Positions 11,169-20,034 of a stretch of DNA of 64,000 bases are shown in pieces; the stretch's first letter is position 1, and every line of letters starts with the position of its first letter. The stretch lies in assembly GCF_030323145.1 (NCBI RefSeq), contig NZ_CP100470.1:3079001-3143000 (forward strand), written 5' to 3'. Origin of the DNA: Mesorhizobium sp. C432A. GTDB lineage: Bacteria > Pseudomonadota > Alphaproteobacteria > Rhizobiales > Rhizobiaceae. Both the position numbers and the translations under genes were made by a program. The notes beneath the pieces were generated by a model. It saw only the letters and a program-made list of their open reading frames with translations, searched no databases and was not told the DNA's origin.

Positions 11169-11257
11169 TGTTCTCTCCCTCGCTCGCCGTGGAGCGTCTT
11201 TTCTATATTGACCACGATCTTATCCGAACATCGGCTCCCACTTTTCGGGATGATGGT

Positions 11258-12043
11258 CTAGAAGCCGAGCACCTCGGCATTGATCGATGCTTCAAGCCCA
11301 CCGTCAACCGGCACATTGGCGCCGTTGACCCAGCGTGCGCCGTCCGAGCACAGGAACAGCACGACAGGCGCGATGTCGCCCGATGTGCCGGCGCGGCCGA
11401 CACGGGCGATGTCGCTATCGACGCGGGCGTCGCCCAGCACATTGCGGAACTGTTTGAGGATCGGCGTCTCGACCGGGCCGGGGCTCACTGCATTGACGCG
11501 GATGCCGCGGCTCCTGAACAGGTCCTGATGCGCGGCGCTCTGCGTCCACAACAGCAGCAGCTCCTTGGAAACGGAATAGCCTTCCTCGTTCTTCACCTGA
11601 TGGTCGGCGACCACCTCCGCCACATCGGGAAAGCCTTCGATGCCGACCATCGATGCCGCGCGGTTGAGATTGGCGCGCCAGCCATAGCCGGCGATCGAGG
11701 CGACGTTGACCACGGCGCCGCCTTCACGAAGTCTGGGTGCGAGGCCTTCCGAGAGCGCGCGCAGGCCGTAGAAGTTGACGGCCAGTGTCGACACCGCACC
11801 GGTGTTGCCGGGGAGGCCGGCGACATTGCAGAGCGCATCGATGCGCTGCGGCAGGCGCCCGAGGAGATCGTCGACGCCGGCCTTGGATGAGATGTCAGCC
11901 TTGACGAAACTGCCGGCCGATGCTGCCGGTTCACGCACGTCGACGCCGATCACGTCAGCGCCCAGTTGGCCGGCAAGTTCGGCCGTGCGAGCGCCGATAC
12001 CAGAGGCGACACCGGTGATGAGGATGGTCTTGCCGAACAGCAT
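11258..12043 (-). CDS. Short-chain dehydrogenase, coniferyl-alcohol-dehydrogenase-like
   Basis: Classical SDR of about 261 residues with the NAD loop TGVASGIG, the NVAG motif (CNVAGLPG), the catalytic Ser region VVNVASIAGYGW and Tyr-Lys in GYSVSKELL. A long insert between Ser and Tyr (RAASMVGIEGFPDVAEVVAD) is typical of the coniferyl-alcohol/3-alpha-hydroxysteroid dehydrogenase branch. ATG 12043 has AAAAGG seven bases upstream and is preferred to a GTG at 12049 that overlaps the permease stop. It sits between the ABC permease genes and the aldehyde dehydrogenase, suggesting stepwise oxidation of an imported aromatic alcohol to aldehyde to acid. The substrate is inferred. Confidence 0.85.
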   Translation of the reverse strand: MLFGKTILITGVASGIGARTAELAGQLGADVIGVDVREPAASAGSFVKADISSKAGVDDLLGRLPQRIDALCNVAGLPGNTGAVSTLAVNFYGLRALSEGLAPRLREGGAVVNVASIAGYGWRANLNRAASMVGIEGFPDVAEVVADHQVKNEEGYSVSKELLLLWTQSAAHQDLFRSRGIRVNAVSPGPVETPILKQFRNVLGDARVDSDIARVGRAGTSGDIAPVVLFLCSDGARWVNGANVPVDGGLEASINAEVLGF

Positions 12044-12045
12044 GG

Positions 12046-13110
12046 TCACGCCTTTTCACTATGTGTTGCGGTCTGTTGCGGCGAAGGCGTGGCGTCGCTA
12101 TCGCCGGCGTTTGCCGGCAGCCTGACGCGATAGCCGACCGGTAGCAGGCGCAGGCCAAAGCGCTCCTCCAGCGTTCCCCACAGGCCGCGCGGCAGGAAGA
12201 GCGAGAACAGCACCGCCGTGGCGCCGAGACCGATCAGATACCAGACGCCGGTGCCGCCGAACCAGGTCTCGATGAGGAAGAACAGCAGCGCACCCAGAAT
12301 GGCGCCCTCGAAGGTGCCGATGCCGCCGACCAGGACCATGAAGATCATGTAGGCGGTCCACTGGACGTTGAAGTAGGTTTTCGGCTGGAAGGTGATCGAC
12401 GTGGCCAACCACAGCGCGCCGGCCATGCCGATGCCGAAGGCGGCGAGCACGAAGAGCAGCCGCTTGGTTCCGGTGACGCGCACGCCGACCGATGCCGCGG
12501 CCTCCTCATTGTCCCTGATGGCGCGGATGGCCGCACCCGTGCTGCCACGCAGCAGGCTAAACAGGGTGGCGAGCAGCGCCGTCATCGCGGCCATCGCCAG
12601 CCAGTAGATCGTCGCCCGCCTGACGCCGGCGTCATAGACGTTGAGCGAGATCAGCGACGTCCCGGTCTCGCCTTGCACCAGCCGGTCGAGATTGACCAGG
12701 AGATGGGTGAGCGCCGCGATCACCCACATGCCGATGGCGAACTCGCCGTTCTTCAGCTTCAGCATGAACAGCGACATTGGCCAGGAGATCGCGCCGACGA
12801 TGATCGCCGAGACAAACAGAGAAGCGAACGGGTTGAGGCCTGCATCGGCCAGGCGGATAGTGAAATAGGCGCCGAGGCCGAAGAACACTTGCTGTCCCAC
12901 CGAAACCAGCCCGCCGAAGCCGGCCAGCGCATTCCACATCGCCGCCAGCATCACATAGATGAACAAGGCGGTCATGCGGTCGACGGCGCCGGCCGACAGG
13001 AAATGCGGCGCAACAGCGAGCAGCGCGATGATGACGACGACCGCGATCGCCGAGATGCGCGAGGCGGAGGTGCCGCGCTCGATGACGGGGGCGTTTAAAA
13101 CCGCACTCAT
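12046..13110 (-). CDS. Branched-chain-type ABC transporter permease (LivM-like)
   Basis: Inner-membrane permease of about 354 residues with repeated hydrophobic segments and the LivM hallmark AAMWNALAGFGGLVSVGQQV near residue 60. The permease core motif AAIRAIRDNEEAAASVGV follows, then GGIGTFEGAILGA near residue 270. The start at 13110 overlaps the LivH stop by ATGA. It ends with a polar tail of about 40 residues. It works with the LivH, LivG, LivF and binding-protein homologues encoded just upstream in the same operon. Confidence 0.92.
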   Translation of the reverse strand: MSAVLNAPVIERGTSASRISAIAVVVIIALLAVAPHFLSAGAVDRMTALFIYVMLAAMWNALAGFGGLVSVGQQVFFGLGAYFTIRLADAGLNPFASLFVSAIIVGAISWPMSLFMLKLKNGEFAIGMWVIAALTHLLVNLDRLVQGETGTSLISLNVYDAGVRRATIYWLAMAAMTALLATLFSLLRGSTGAAIRAIRDNEEAAASVGVRVTGTKRLLFVLAAFGIGMAGALWLATSITFQPKTYFNVQWTAYMIFMVLVGGIGTFEGAILGALLFFLIETWFGGTGVWYLIGLGATAVLFSLFLPRGLWGTLEERFGLRLLPVGYRVRLPANAGDSDATPSPQQTATHSEKA

Positions 13111-14003
13111 GATGCTTTCCTCGCGGGCAGGCGCAGCAGGCCGCGCAGGCCGAGGCCGGAGGTGGAGAGCCGGATGAACAGCACGATCAGGAAGGCGACA
13201 TGGCCGCCGATCAGAAAACCTTGCGGATGGATCTGCGCGCCGAGGGTCTGGGCGAGCGCCAGCACGATGCCGCCGACCAGCGTGCCCCATAGCGAACCGG
13301 CGCCGCCGATCACCGCCGCCTCGAAAGCGAACAGCAATTGAGGTGCGCCGGTATAGGGATCGAAGGTGGCGCGCATGGCGAGGAAGGCGCCGGCCAGCCC
13401 AACGGTGACCATGGCGATGGCGGCGGCGAGGGCATTGGCGCGGCGCGCATCGACGCCGACGAGACCGGCCGTGTCGGGATCTTCCGACGTGGCGCGGATC
13501 GAGCGGCCAAGCCTGGTGCGGGTGAGGAACAGCTGCAGTCCGCCAAGCAATATGACGGCGGCGGCGAACATGATCACGGCAAGCTTGCCGACATAGATGC
13601 TGCCCGGCCATTCCCAGGAATCGTAGGAGAGGCTGCCGATATAGGGCGCCAGCGAACGTGTGTCGGCGCCGAACTGCTCGAACAGCGCATTGTCGATGAC
13701 GATGGCGAGGCCGAACGTGGTCAGGATCGGCAGGAGCGCGCCGCCGCGGGCGCTGCGCTCGAGCAGGAAGCGCTGCAGCGCCCAGCCGATGGCCGCCATC
13801 AGCGGCAGCACGATGAGCAGGCCGACGAAGGGCGAGATATGGAATTGCGAGGCGAGCCACCACAGCGCGTAGGCGGAAAACACGGCCAGGCTGCCATGCG
13901 CGAGGTTGATTATGCGCATCACCGAAAACATGAAGGAGAGGCCGCAGGCGATCAGCGCGTAGTAGCCGCCGAGCAGGATGCCCTGGACGATCTGGTTGCT
14001 CAT
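13107..14003 (-). CDS. Branched-chain-type ABC transporter permease (LivH-like)
   Basis: Permease of 298 residues beginning MSNQIVQGILLGGYYALIAC, the usual LivH N-terminus, with NLAHGSLAVFSAYALWWLA just after. The cytoplasmic loop reads IRATSEDPDTAGLVGVD, and the late motif GGAGSLWGTLVGGIVLALAQ matches the family. It is translationally coupled on both sides by four-base ATGA overlaps with the LivF- and LivM-like genes. It forms the membrane channel with the LivM-like protein. Confidence 0.92.
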   Translation of the reverse strand: MSNQIVQGILLGGYYALIACGLSFMFSVMRIINLAHGSLAVFSAYALWWLASQFHISPFVGLLIVLPLMAAIGWALQRFLLERSARGGALLPILTTFGLAIVIDNALFEQFGADTRSLAPYIGSLSYDSWEWPGSIYVGKLAVIMFAAAVILLGGLQLFLTRTRLGRSIRATSEDPDTAGLVGVDARRANALAAAIAMVTVGLAGAFLAMRATFDPYTGAPQLLFAFEAAVIGGAGSLWGTLVGGIVLALAQTLGAQIHPQGFLIGGHVAFLIVLFIRLSTSGLGLRGLLRLPARKAS

Positions 14004-14728
14004 GCCGGCACACTCCCGGCGCTTTTCCTGTGCAGGCCGAAATAGGCTTTCGTCACTTCATCGCGGGACATGCCCTTGCTCGGGCCTTCCAGCGCGACGC
14101 GTCCTTCGAGCATGCAGATGACCTTGTCCGAGACCGAGAGCGCGCGATTGAGGTCCTGTTCGACCAGGATGATCGTCGTGCCGGAGCTGATCAGCCCTTG
14201 CAGCGAAGCGTATACGCGATCGACCACCAGCGGCGACAGGCCGAGCGAGACCTCGTCGAGCAGCAGCAGCTCCGGATTGCTCATCAACGCGCGGCCGATG
14301 GCGGTGGCCTGCTGCTCGCCACCGGAGAGATGCCCGGTCTTGGCGTGGCGGCGCGGCTTCAGATTGGGGAACGTGTCGAGCACTCGTTCCACGCTCCAGT
14401 CGCCGGGACGGCCGGCGGCCTTGCCAAGCAGGAGGTTCTCCTCGACCGTCATCTGCACGAACAGTTTTCGCCCTTCCGGCACCAGCGCGACGCCCATGCC
14501 GACGCGCTTGTGCGAGGGAACGCCGGTGATATCGGCGCCATTCAGCAGCACGCGGCCGGCCGTCGGCTCATGGGCGCCGGCGATCGCCCGCAGCAGCGTC
14601 GTCTTGCCGGCGCCGTTGGCGCCGACCAGCGCCAGCGTTTCGCCGCGCTCGATCGAGAAGTTCACGCCGCGCACCGCCTGCAACAGGCCGTGGCGGACGA
14701 CCAGATTCTCGATTGCGAGCAGGCTCAT
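14000..14728 (-). CDS. Branched-chain-type ABC transporter ATPase (LivF-like)
   Basis: ABC ATPase of 242 residues. Walker A is GANGAGKTTL, the signature is SGGEQQATAIGRAL (LivF-type), Walker B is LLLLDEVSLGLSP, and the H-loop is replaced by ILVEQD, as is usual in LivF. ATG 14728 overlaps the LivG stop by ATGA. Together with the LivG-like protein it powers uptake through the two permeases. Confidence 0.92.
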   Translation of the reverse strand: MSLLAIENLVVRHGLLQAVRGVNFSIERGETLALVGANGAGKTTLLRAIAGAHEPTAGRVLLNGADITGVPSHKRVGMGVALVPEGRKLFVQMTVEENLLLGKAAGRPGDWSVERVLDTFPNLKPRRHAKTGHLSGGEQQATAIGRALMSNPELLLLDEVSLGLSPLVVDRVYASLQGLISSGTTIILVEQDLNRALSVSDKVICMLEGRVALEGPSKGMSRDEVTKAYFGLHRKSAGSVPA

Positions 14729-15465
14729 TTCGGGCCTCCGCCGAGATAGGCCCGCACGACTTCGGGGTCGGCCATCACCGCTTGCGGCTCGCCGTCGGCG
14801 ATGATCTTGCCGGCGTCCATGCAGATCAGCCGCTCGGCCACCTGCAGCAGGATGTGGACGATGTGCTCGATCCAGACGATGCCGATCTTGCGGCGGCGCA
14901 ATTCCTTGATGGTATCGACAAGTTCGCTCGCCTCGCCATCGGTCAGTCCGCCGCCGATCTCGTCGAGCAGAAGCAGCGTAGGCCTTGCCGCGAGCGCGCG
15001 GGCAAGTTCCAGCCGCTTGCGGTCGAGCAGGCCGAGCGTTTCGGCGCGCCGGTTGGCCACGCCCATCATGCCGCACAGTTTCAGCGACTCCAGCGCCTCT
15101 TCATAGGCCTCGTCGCGGGCGAGACCGGCGCCATGCGACGCGGCAACAAAAACGTTCTCGAACGTGGTCATGCCGCTGAACGGCTTGGGCACCTGGTGCG
15201 TGCGCACCAGGCCGAGACGACAGCGCGCTGTAGCCGGCATCGCGGTCACATCGCCACCCTTGAAGGCGACCGTGCCGGCGCTCGGCGGGAAGGCGCCTGA
15301 TAAGATGCTGAGCAGCGTCGTCTTGCCGGCGCCGTTCGGACCGACGATGCCGACGGCCTCATCGGCATTCATGGCGAAGTCGACATCGTCGAGCACCACC
15401 AGCGCGCCGAAGCGTTTCTGGATGCCGGCAGCGCGGAGGATCGCGGCGTTTGCTGAACCGTTCAC
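14725..15465 (-). CDS. Branched-chain-type ABC transporter ATPase (LivG-like)
   Basis: ABC ATPase of 246 residues. Walker A is GPNGAGKTTLL and the LivG-type region RTHQVPKPFSGMTTFENV follows. The canonical LSGGQ signature is replaced by ETLGLLDRKRLELARALA, as often in this branch. Walker B is LLLLDEIGGGL and the switch region reads IVWIEH. It lies 23 bases after the binding-protein gene and is coupled to the LivF-like gene by an ATGA overlap. Confidence 0.9.
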   Translation of the reverse strand: MNGSANAAILRAAGIQKRFGALVVLDDVDFAMNADEAVGIVGPNGAGKTTLLSILSGAFPPSAGTVAFKGGDVTAMPATARCRLGLVRTHQVPKPFSGMTTFENVFVAASHGAGLARDEAYEEALESLKLCGMMGVANRRAETLGLLDRKRLELARALAARPTLLLLDEIGGGLTDGEASELVDTIKELRRRKIGIVWIEHIVHILLQVAERLICMDAGKIIADGEPQAVMADPEVVRAYLGGGPK

Positions 15466-15488
15466 GATGCGATCCCCGTAACCGACCG

Positions 15489-16787
15489 TCAGCTGTTATA
15501 CGGCTGGAGCTTGGCCTCGACCGGAACCTTCGGGTCGGTGGCGTTCTCGGTCACGACGTAGTCGAGCGGGAATTTGCCGCCTTCCTTGGCCGCCACCCAT
15601 TGGGTGCCGATGATCGGGCCGGGAGAGACATTGGCGACCGGGCCGCTGGTGAAGTCGACCTTGCCGATCATGGTCTCGGTGTTGAGCGTGCTCAGCGCCT
15701 TGGCGACGGCCGCCTTGTCCTTGGCGTCGGTGCTTGCCTTCAGCGCCTCGAAGCCGGCGTCGAGCAGCGACATCGAGGCGCCGAGCTGCTGCGTCCACTG
15801 CTTGCCGCTGGCGGCCTCATAACCGTCGGCCAGTTCGGTCCCCGAAACGCCGGTCAGCGGCGACTTGTAGGGAAAGGCCTTGTGCCAGTAAGCGGCGCTC
15901 GAAATCTTGTTGCCGAGATCGCCCAGCGCCTCGATGTCGGACGGGAACAATCCGGTCTTGGCGACCTGGCAGATCTTGATCTGCTTGATCAGGCCTTGCT
16001 GTGCAGCCTGACGCCAGAAGGCGGCGAAGTCCGGCGGGATCGGGAAGGAGTTGAAGATCTCGACGCCTTCCTGCTTGAACAGCGCGATCTGCGAGGAATA
16101 GTCGGTGGTGCCGGTCTCGTAGGCGCCGGGATCGACGATGGTGAAACCCTGCTTTGCCAGCAACGGCGCCAGATGGGTGCGGATGGCATTGCCGTCGGCG
16201 TCGTTGGGATACATGACGCCGACCTTCTTGTTGGTCTCGATCAGGCTCCATTGCGAGATGTAGGTCCGGAAGAACTCGTCGACGCCGAAGCCGAAATGAT
16301 AGGTCCATTTGAACGGCGAGGGTTCGCCGGGCTTGGCGCCGCGGCCGAAATACCAGGCCTCCCACGGCATGACGGTGGAGAGGCAAGGCACGCCGGCGGC
16401 TTCGCAGGCGTCGGCGACCGGGTTGATCACCTCCGGCGTCGACACCGCCAGCATCAGGTCGACGGCCTGGTTGTTGATGAGGTCCTTGGCGAGCTGGCCG
16501 GCGCGCGACGGGTCGGATTGCGTGTCCTGGTCGATGATCTCGACACTGTATTTCTTGCCGCCGATGTCGAGGCCGTTGGCGAGCGCCTTGCGGGCGAGAT
16601 CGAGCACATAGCCGTCGGTCTGGCCGAAGCCGGCGAGCGGCCCGGTGCGCGGGCTGACAAAGCCGACCTTCAGCGTGTCGGCGGCCTGCGCGAATGCCTG
16701 GCCGCGGCTGAGCGCAAGTGCCGCGCCGCCGGCGAGCGATGTGGCGATGAACTGGCGCCGCGAGACGCCGGATTTGCTTGAGGTCAT
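15489..16787 (-). CDS. Periplasmic substrate-binding protein of branched-chain-type ABC transporter (Tat signal)
   Basis: Extracytoplasmic binding protein of 432 residues, the first gene of the transporter operon. The N-terminus carries a twin-arginine signal (SRRQFIA within the first 15 residues, hydrophobic stretch, then AFAQA), so it is probably exported folded. The mature part begins with LKVGFVSPRTGPLAGFGQTD, typical of LivK-type type I periplasmic binding proteins. GGGAGGA precedes the ATG. A PcaQ-type promoter lies about 180-230 bases upstream, so the likely ligand is an aromatic acid of the protocatechuate route or a precursor rather than an amino acid. The ligand is inferred from regulation and operon content. 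Confidence 0.9.
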   Translation of the reverse strand: MTSSKSGVSRRQFIATSLAGGAALALSRGQAFAQAADTLKVGFVSPRTGPLAGFGQTDGYVLDLARKALANGLDIGGKKYSVEIIDQDTQSDPSRAGQLAKDLINNQAVDLMLAVSTPEVINPVADACEAAGVPCLSTVMPWEAWYFGRGAKPGEPSPFKWTYHFGFGVDEFFRTYISQWSLIETNKKVGVMYPNDADGNAIRTHLAPLLAKQGFTIVDPGAYETGTTDYSSQIALFKQEGVEIFNSFPIPPDFAAFWRQAAQQGLIKQIKICQVAKTGLFPSDIEALGDLGNKISSAAYWHKAFPYKSPLTGVSGTELADGYEAASGKQWTQQLGASMSLLDAGFEALKASTDAKDKAAVAKALSTLNTETMIGKVDFTSGPVANVSPGPIIGTQWVAAKEGGKFPLDYVVTENATDPKVPVEAKLQPYNS

Positions 16788-16965
16788 GCTGGTATTCCTC
16801 CCTTTCCTGACGGCACCTGGAGGTCACCGCCGGCCTGCTCAAAATCGATGCCGCCCGTTCTTAAGATCGGAGATCGCCCCGGCATGCCTTGAGGCGGCAG
16901 CGGAACGCCGCCAATGCCGATAACGGCACGATTTCGATCCTCCCATCGTCACAGTGCCCTAGGTG

Positions 16966-17016
16966 TTTGGTTTGGTAAAATGATATTTTGCGGTGTTTCG
17001 TTAACCAACAGGTTAT
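16966..17016 (-). promoter_or_regulatory. PcaQ-type operator and conserved promoter block for the ABC/aromatic-oxidation operon
   Basis: On the minus strand the 16 bases at 17016-17001 read ATAACCTGTTGGTTAA, an exact match to the ATAACC-N4-GGTTAA motif described for PcaQ in rhizobia. Eleven bases further on, 16989-16966 carries a 24-base block identical to the one in front of pcaD at 18015-18038, with the same spacing from its box. A leader of about 180 bases separates the block from the binding-protein start at 16787. Confidence 0.8.
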
Positions 17017-17063
17017 GGAAATACGGCTGAAGGCCCGCTCTGCGCCAGATTGGCGAAAGGTGC

Positions 17064-17981
17064 TCAGGCGTTCTGGCTGGCCGCCTCGCGAATGGTCTGC
17101 AGCAGGATGGTGAAGGCCGGCGAAGGCGCAGTGTCGGTCCGCATCGTCAGGCCGACGGGCCCTTTGGTTTCCTCGGTGTTGACGGGCAAGGCGACGAAGG
17201 CGCCGCTGGAGAGTTCGTTGGCGACGACGCCTGTCGATATGATCCAGACCGCATTGCTTTGGCGCAGGAAGGCACGGCCGAAGGAATCCGAGACGGTCTC
17301 GATCTCGGTCGCAGGCGCCGTCATGCCGTTGGTGATGAACAGGCGGTCGACGAACGGGCGGATGACCGACTCCCGCGTCGGCATCAGCACCGGGAATTCA
17401 TCGAGCCGGGCGAAGATGTCCTGGCCCGGCTGCAGCAGCGGATGGCCGGCCCTCACCACGAACAGCACCGGTTCGGAATAGAGATGCTCGAAGAAGAAGC
17501 CGGTCATGTTTTCCGGCGCCGCAAGCCGGCCGACGACGAGATCGAGCGCACCGACGCGCAACTGTTCCAGCAGGACCGCGTTCTCGCCGGTGACGATCTT
17601 GATCGCAGCACCGGTATTTTCACTCAGGAACAGGCTTATGGCGCGTGGCATCACCTTGGCCGACACTGTCGGGAGCGCGCCGATGCGGATCGGATGCCGG
17701 TTGATGGCGCCGTCCTGGCGGACGGAATCGACGCCGCGCTTCAGTGCCGTGATCGCCGTGCCGGCATGGCCGAGAAAGATTTCGCCAAGCCGCGTCACCC
17801 TGATGCCGCGGCCGTCGCGTTCGACGACAGCGATGCCAAGCGCCTCCTCCAATTCGCGCAACGTCTTGGTCACGGCCGGTGGGCTGACATGGAGAAAGTC
17901 GGCCGCCCTCGCCACGCTGCCTTGCCGCGCTACCTCAAGGAATGCCTGCAGGTGACGGAACCTTATGCGGCTTTCGGACAT
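17064..17981 (-). CDS. pcaQ: LysR-type regulator PcaQ of protocatechuate catabolism
   Basis: LysR family activator of 305 residues. The N-terminal winged helix (about 1-65) reads FRHLQAFLEVARQGSVARAA then VSPPAVTKTLRELEEALG; the remainder is the periplasmic-binding-like effector domain. It is divergent from pcaD with a PcaQ-type box only six bases before its own start, so autoregulation is likely. In Agrobacterium and Sinorhizobium PcaQ activates pcaDCHGB in response to pathway intermediates such as carboxymuconolactone or carboxymuconate. Here a second box lies downstream in front of the ABC operon, suggesting a two-operon regulon. Placement and motif matches make the identity strong. Confidence 0.93.
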   Translation of the reverse strand: MSESRIRFRHLQAFLEVARQGSVARAADFLHVSPPAVTKTLRELEEALGIAVVERDGRGIRVTRLGEIFLGHAGTAITALKRGVDSVRQDGAINRHPIRIGALPTVSAKVMPRAISLFLSENTGAAIKIVTGENAVLLEQLRVGALDLVVGRLAAPENMTGFFFEHLYSEPVLFVVRAGHPLLQPGQDIFARLDEFPVLMPTRESVIRPFVDRLFITNGMTAPATEIETVSDSFGRAFLRQSNAVWIISTGVVANELSSGAFVALPVNTEETKGPVGLTMRTDTAPSPAFTILLQTIREAASQNA

Positions 17982-17987
17982 GTTCTC

Positions 17988-18038
17988 ATAACCTAGCAGT
18001 TAATGAAACGGCGTAAAATATCATTTTACCAAACCAAA
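17988..18038 (+). promoter_or_regulatory. PcaQ-type operator and promoter block for pcaDCHGB-pobA
   Basis: Bases 17988-18003 read ATAACCTAGCAGTTAA, one mismatch from ATAACC-N4-GGTTAA. The 24-base block 18015-18038 is identical to the one upstream of the ABC operon, again 11 bases from the box. pcaD starts 35 bases later. The box sits directly in front of pcaQ on the other strand, so it can serve both genes. Confidence 0.8.
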
Positions 18039-18073
18039 TGCCTTGTGCAATGTGAACACGGAGGATCGAAATC

Positions 18074-18883
18074 GTGCCATTCGTCAACATTGGCGGCATC
18101 ACGCTGCACCATCGCCATATCAAGGCGAAGGGAAATGCGCGGCCGATCGTGTTCATCAATTCGCTGGGCACCGACTTCCGCATCTGGGACGAGGTGTTGT
18201 CCGAACTGGGTGGCGAAATGCCTGTGTTGGTCTACGACAAGCGCGGCCATGGCCTGTCCGACATTGGTGGCGTCAGCTCGATCGACGAGCATGTCGATGA
18301 TCTGTCGGGCCTGATCGATCATTTCGAACTGAACAATGCGGTGCTGTGCGGCCTGTCGGTGGGCGGCCTGATTGCGCAAGGGTTTTATGCCCGGCGCCCC
18401 GAAATCGTCGACGGCCTCATCCTGTGCGACACCGCCCACAAGATCGGCACGGCCGACAGCTGGAACACCCGCATCGAAACGGTCGAAAGCAAAGGCATCC
18501 AGGCCATCGCCGATGCCGTGCTCAAAATGTGGTTTACGCCTGCCTTCCACGCGGACCGTGTCGCCGAGCTCGACGGCTACTGGAACATGATGACCCGGCA
18601 AGCCGTCGCCGGCTATGTCGGCACCTGCGCCGCGGTGCGCGATGCCGATTTTACCGAGGCTGCGCAGGCGATCGCGGTGCCCACGCTTTGCGTCGTTGGC
18701 GACCAGGACGGCTCGACGCCGCCGGATCTCGTCCGCTGGCTGGCCGATCTGATCCCAGGCGCACATTTCGAAATCATTCGTGACGCCGCGCACATCCCTT
18801 GCGTCGAACAGCCCGAGGCGCTGACCACCCTGATCCGCGATTTCGTCGCGGCGCTTCCCATGAGAAAGCAGACCCATGGATGA
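18074..18883 (+). CDS. pcaD: 3-oxoadipate enol-lactonase
   Basis: Alpha/beta hydrolase of 269 residues hydrolysing beta-ketoadipate enol-lactone to beta-ketoadipate. The nucleophile elbow is GLSVGG with Ser at about residue 95. An acid in VVGDQDGSTPP and a His in DAAHIP complete the triad, and YDKRGHGLSD is the usual enol-lactonase segment. The start is GTG 18074 with GGAGG nine bases upstream. It is the first gene of a compact operon and overlaps pcaC by eight bases. Confidence 0.95.
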   Translation: MPFVNIGGITLHHRHIKAKGNARPIVFINSLGTDFRIWDEVLSELGGEMPVLVYDKRGHGLSDIGGVSSIDEHVDDLSGLIDHFELNNAVLCGLSVGGLIAQGFYARRPEIVDGLILCDTAHKIGTADSWNTRIETVESKGIQAIADAVLKMWFTPAFHADRVAELDGYWNMMTRQAVAGYVGTCAAVRDADFTEAAQAIAVPTLCVVGDQDGSTPPDLVRWLADLIPGAHFEIIRDAAHIPCVEQPEALTTLIRDFVAALPMRKQTHG

Positions 18884-19289
18884 ACTGCCCAAAAACGAAA
18901 CCAGATACCGAACCGGGCTGACCGTCAGGCGCTCGGTGCTCGGCGACCCTCATGTCGATCGCAGCGAGGATGCCGTCACCGATTTCGACCGGCCGTTCCA
19001 GGAGCTGATCACCGAGGCAGCATGGGGCACTGTGTGGGCGCGTCCGGGCTTCAGCAGGCGCGAACGCTCGATCGTGACGCTGGCACTGCTGGCCGCCCTT
19101 GGCCATGATGAAGAGGTCGCCATGCATGTGCGCGCCACCGCCAACACCGGTGCGTCGCGCGACGATATCTGCGAAGCGTTCCTGCATGTCGCGATCTATG
19201 CCGGCGTGCCGGCGGCCAACCGCGCCTTCAGGATCGCCAAGGAGGTGTTTTCGGAAATGGACGGAAGCAGGGCTGGCCATGCCAGCTGA
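18876..19289 (+). CDS. pcaC: 4-carboxymuconolactone decarboxylase
   Basis: Small all-helical enzyme of 137 residues that decarboxylates gamma-carboxymuconolactone to the enol-lactone. Characteristic stretches are [30 protein letters not shown] and the conserved [18 protein letters not shown], followed by [16 protein letters not shown]. It is a stand-alone PcaC and not the fused PcaL form. It overlaps pcaD by eight bases and pcaH by eleven. Confidence 0.95.
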   Translation: MDELPKNETRYRTGLTVRRSVLGDPHVDRSEDAVTDFDRPFQELITEAAWGTVWARPGFSRRERSIVTLALLAALGHDEEVAMHVRATANTGASRDDICEAFLHVAIYAGVPAANRAFRIAKEVFSEMDGSRAGHAS

Positions 19290-20034
19290 TGCCGGCTCGA
19301 ACCGCAGGCCCGAGACCGGCGCCTTCTTCCAGCGCGACCGCGGCTGGCACCCGCCGGCGCTGACGCCCGACTACAAGACTTCGGTGCTGCGCTCGCCGCA
19401 AAAGGCGCTGCTGGCCTTCGACAACACGGCGTCGGAGATCACCGGTCCGGTGTTCGGCCACGCCGTGCTGGGCGAACTCGACAATGACCTGATCCACAAT
19501 TTTGCAAAGTCCGGCGAGAGCGCCATCGGCGAGCGTATCATCGTCTATGGCCGCGTGCTCGACGAGCGCGGCCAGGGCGTCTCCGGCGCGCTGCTCGAAT
19601 TCTGGCAGGCCAATGCGGGCGGCCGCTACCGCCACAAGAAGGACGGCTATCTGGCGCCGCTCGATCCGAATTTCGGCGGCTGCGGCCGCACCATCACCGA
19701 TGCCGACGGCGGCTATGCCTTTCGCACGGTGAAGCCAGGTCCCTATCCCTGGCCGAACGGGCCCAATGACTGGCGGCCGTCGCACATCCATTTCTCGGTG
19801 TTCGGCCACGGCTTCGCACAGCGGCTGATCACCCAGATGTATTTCGAGGGCGACCCGCTGATCTGGCGGTGCCCGATCGTGCGCGGTATCCGCGACAAGG
19901 CGGCGATTGAGACGCTGGTTGCCGCGCTCGACATGCAGGCGACGATCCCGTTCGACGCGCGCGCCTACAAGTTCGACATCGTGTTGCGCGGACGCCGCGC
20001 CTCGCTGTTCGAAAACCGTCCGGAGGGCAATTGA
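19279..20034 (+). CDS. pcaH: Protocatechuate 3,4-dioxygenase beta subunit
   Basis: Catalytic Fe(III)-binding subunit of the intradiol dioxygenase that opens protocatechuate to 3-carboxy-cis,cis-muconate. The 251-residue protein has the beta-subunit N-terminus ([17 protein letters not shown]) and the iron site: Tyr in [12 protein letters not shown], Tyr in [10 protein letters not shown] and two His in [13 protein letters not shown] 19279 overlaps the end of pcaC by eleven bases. The stop overlaps the pcaG start by one base. Confidence 0.95.
   Translation: MPADAGSNRRPETGAFFQRDRGWHPPALTPDYKTSVLRSPQKALLAFDNTASEITGPVFGHAVLGELDNDLIHNFAKSGESAIGERIIVYGRVLDERGQGVSGALLEFWQANAGGRYRHKKDGYLAPLDPNFGGCGRTITDADGGYAFRTVKPGPYPWPNGPNDWRPSHIHFSVFGHGFAQRLITQMYFEGDPLIWRCPIVRGIRDKAAIETLVAALDMQATIPFDARAYKFDIVLRGRRASLFENRPEGN

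Noticed and set aside
12046..14013. A 655-residue open frame covering both Liv permeases
   Set aside because: Only the part from 13110 onwards is a real protein (LivM-like). The upstream part is the LivH gene read in another frame and is Arg/His-rich without motifs.
15450..16781. A 443-residue frame antisense to the LivK-like gene
   Set aside because: Composition is that of antisense shadow (Ala/Asp/Arg/Gly-rich, no domain), while the minus strand encodes a clear Tat-exported binding protein.
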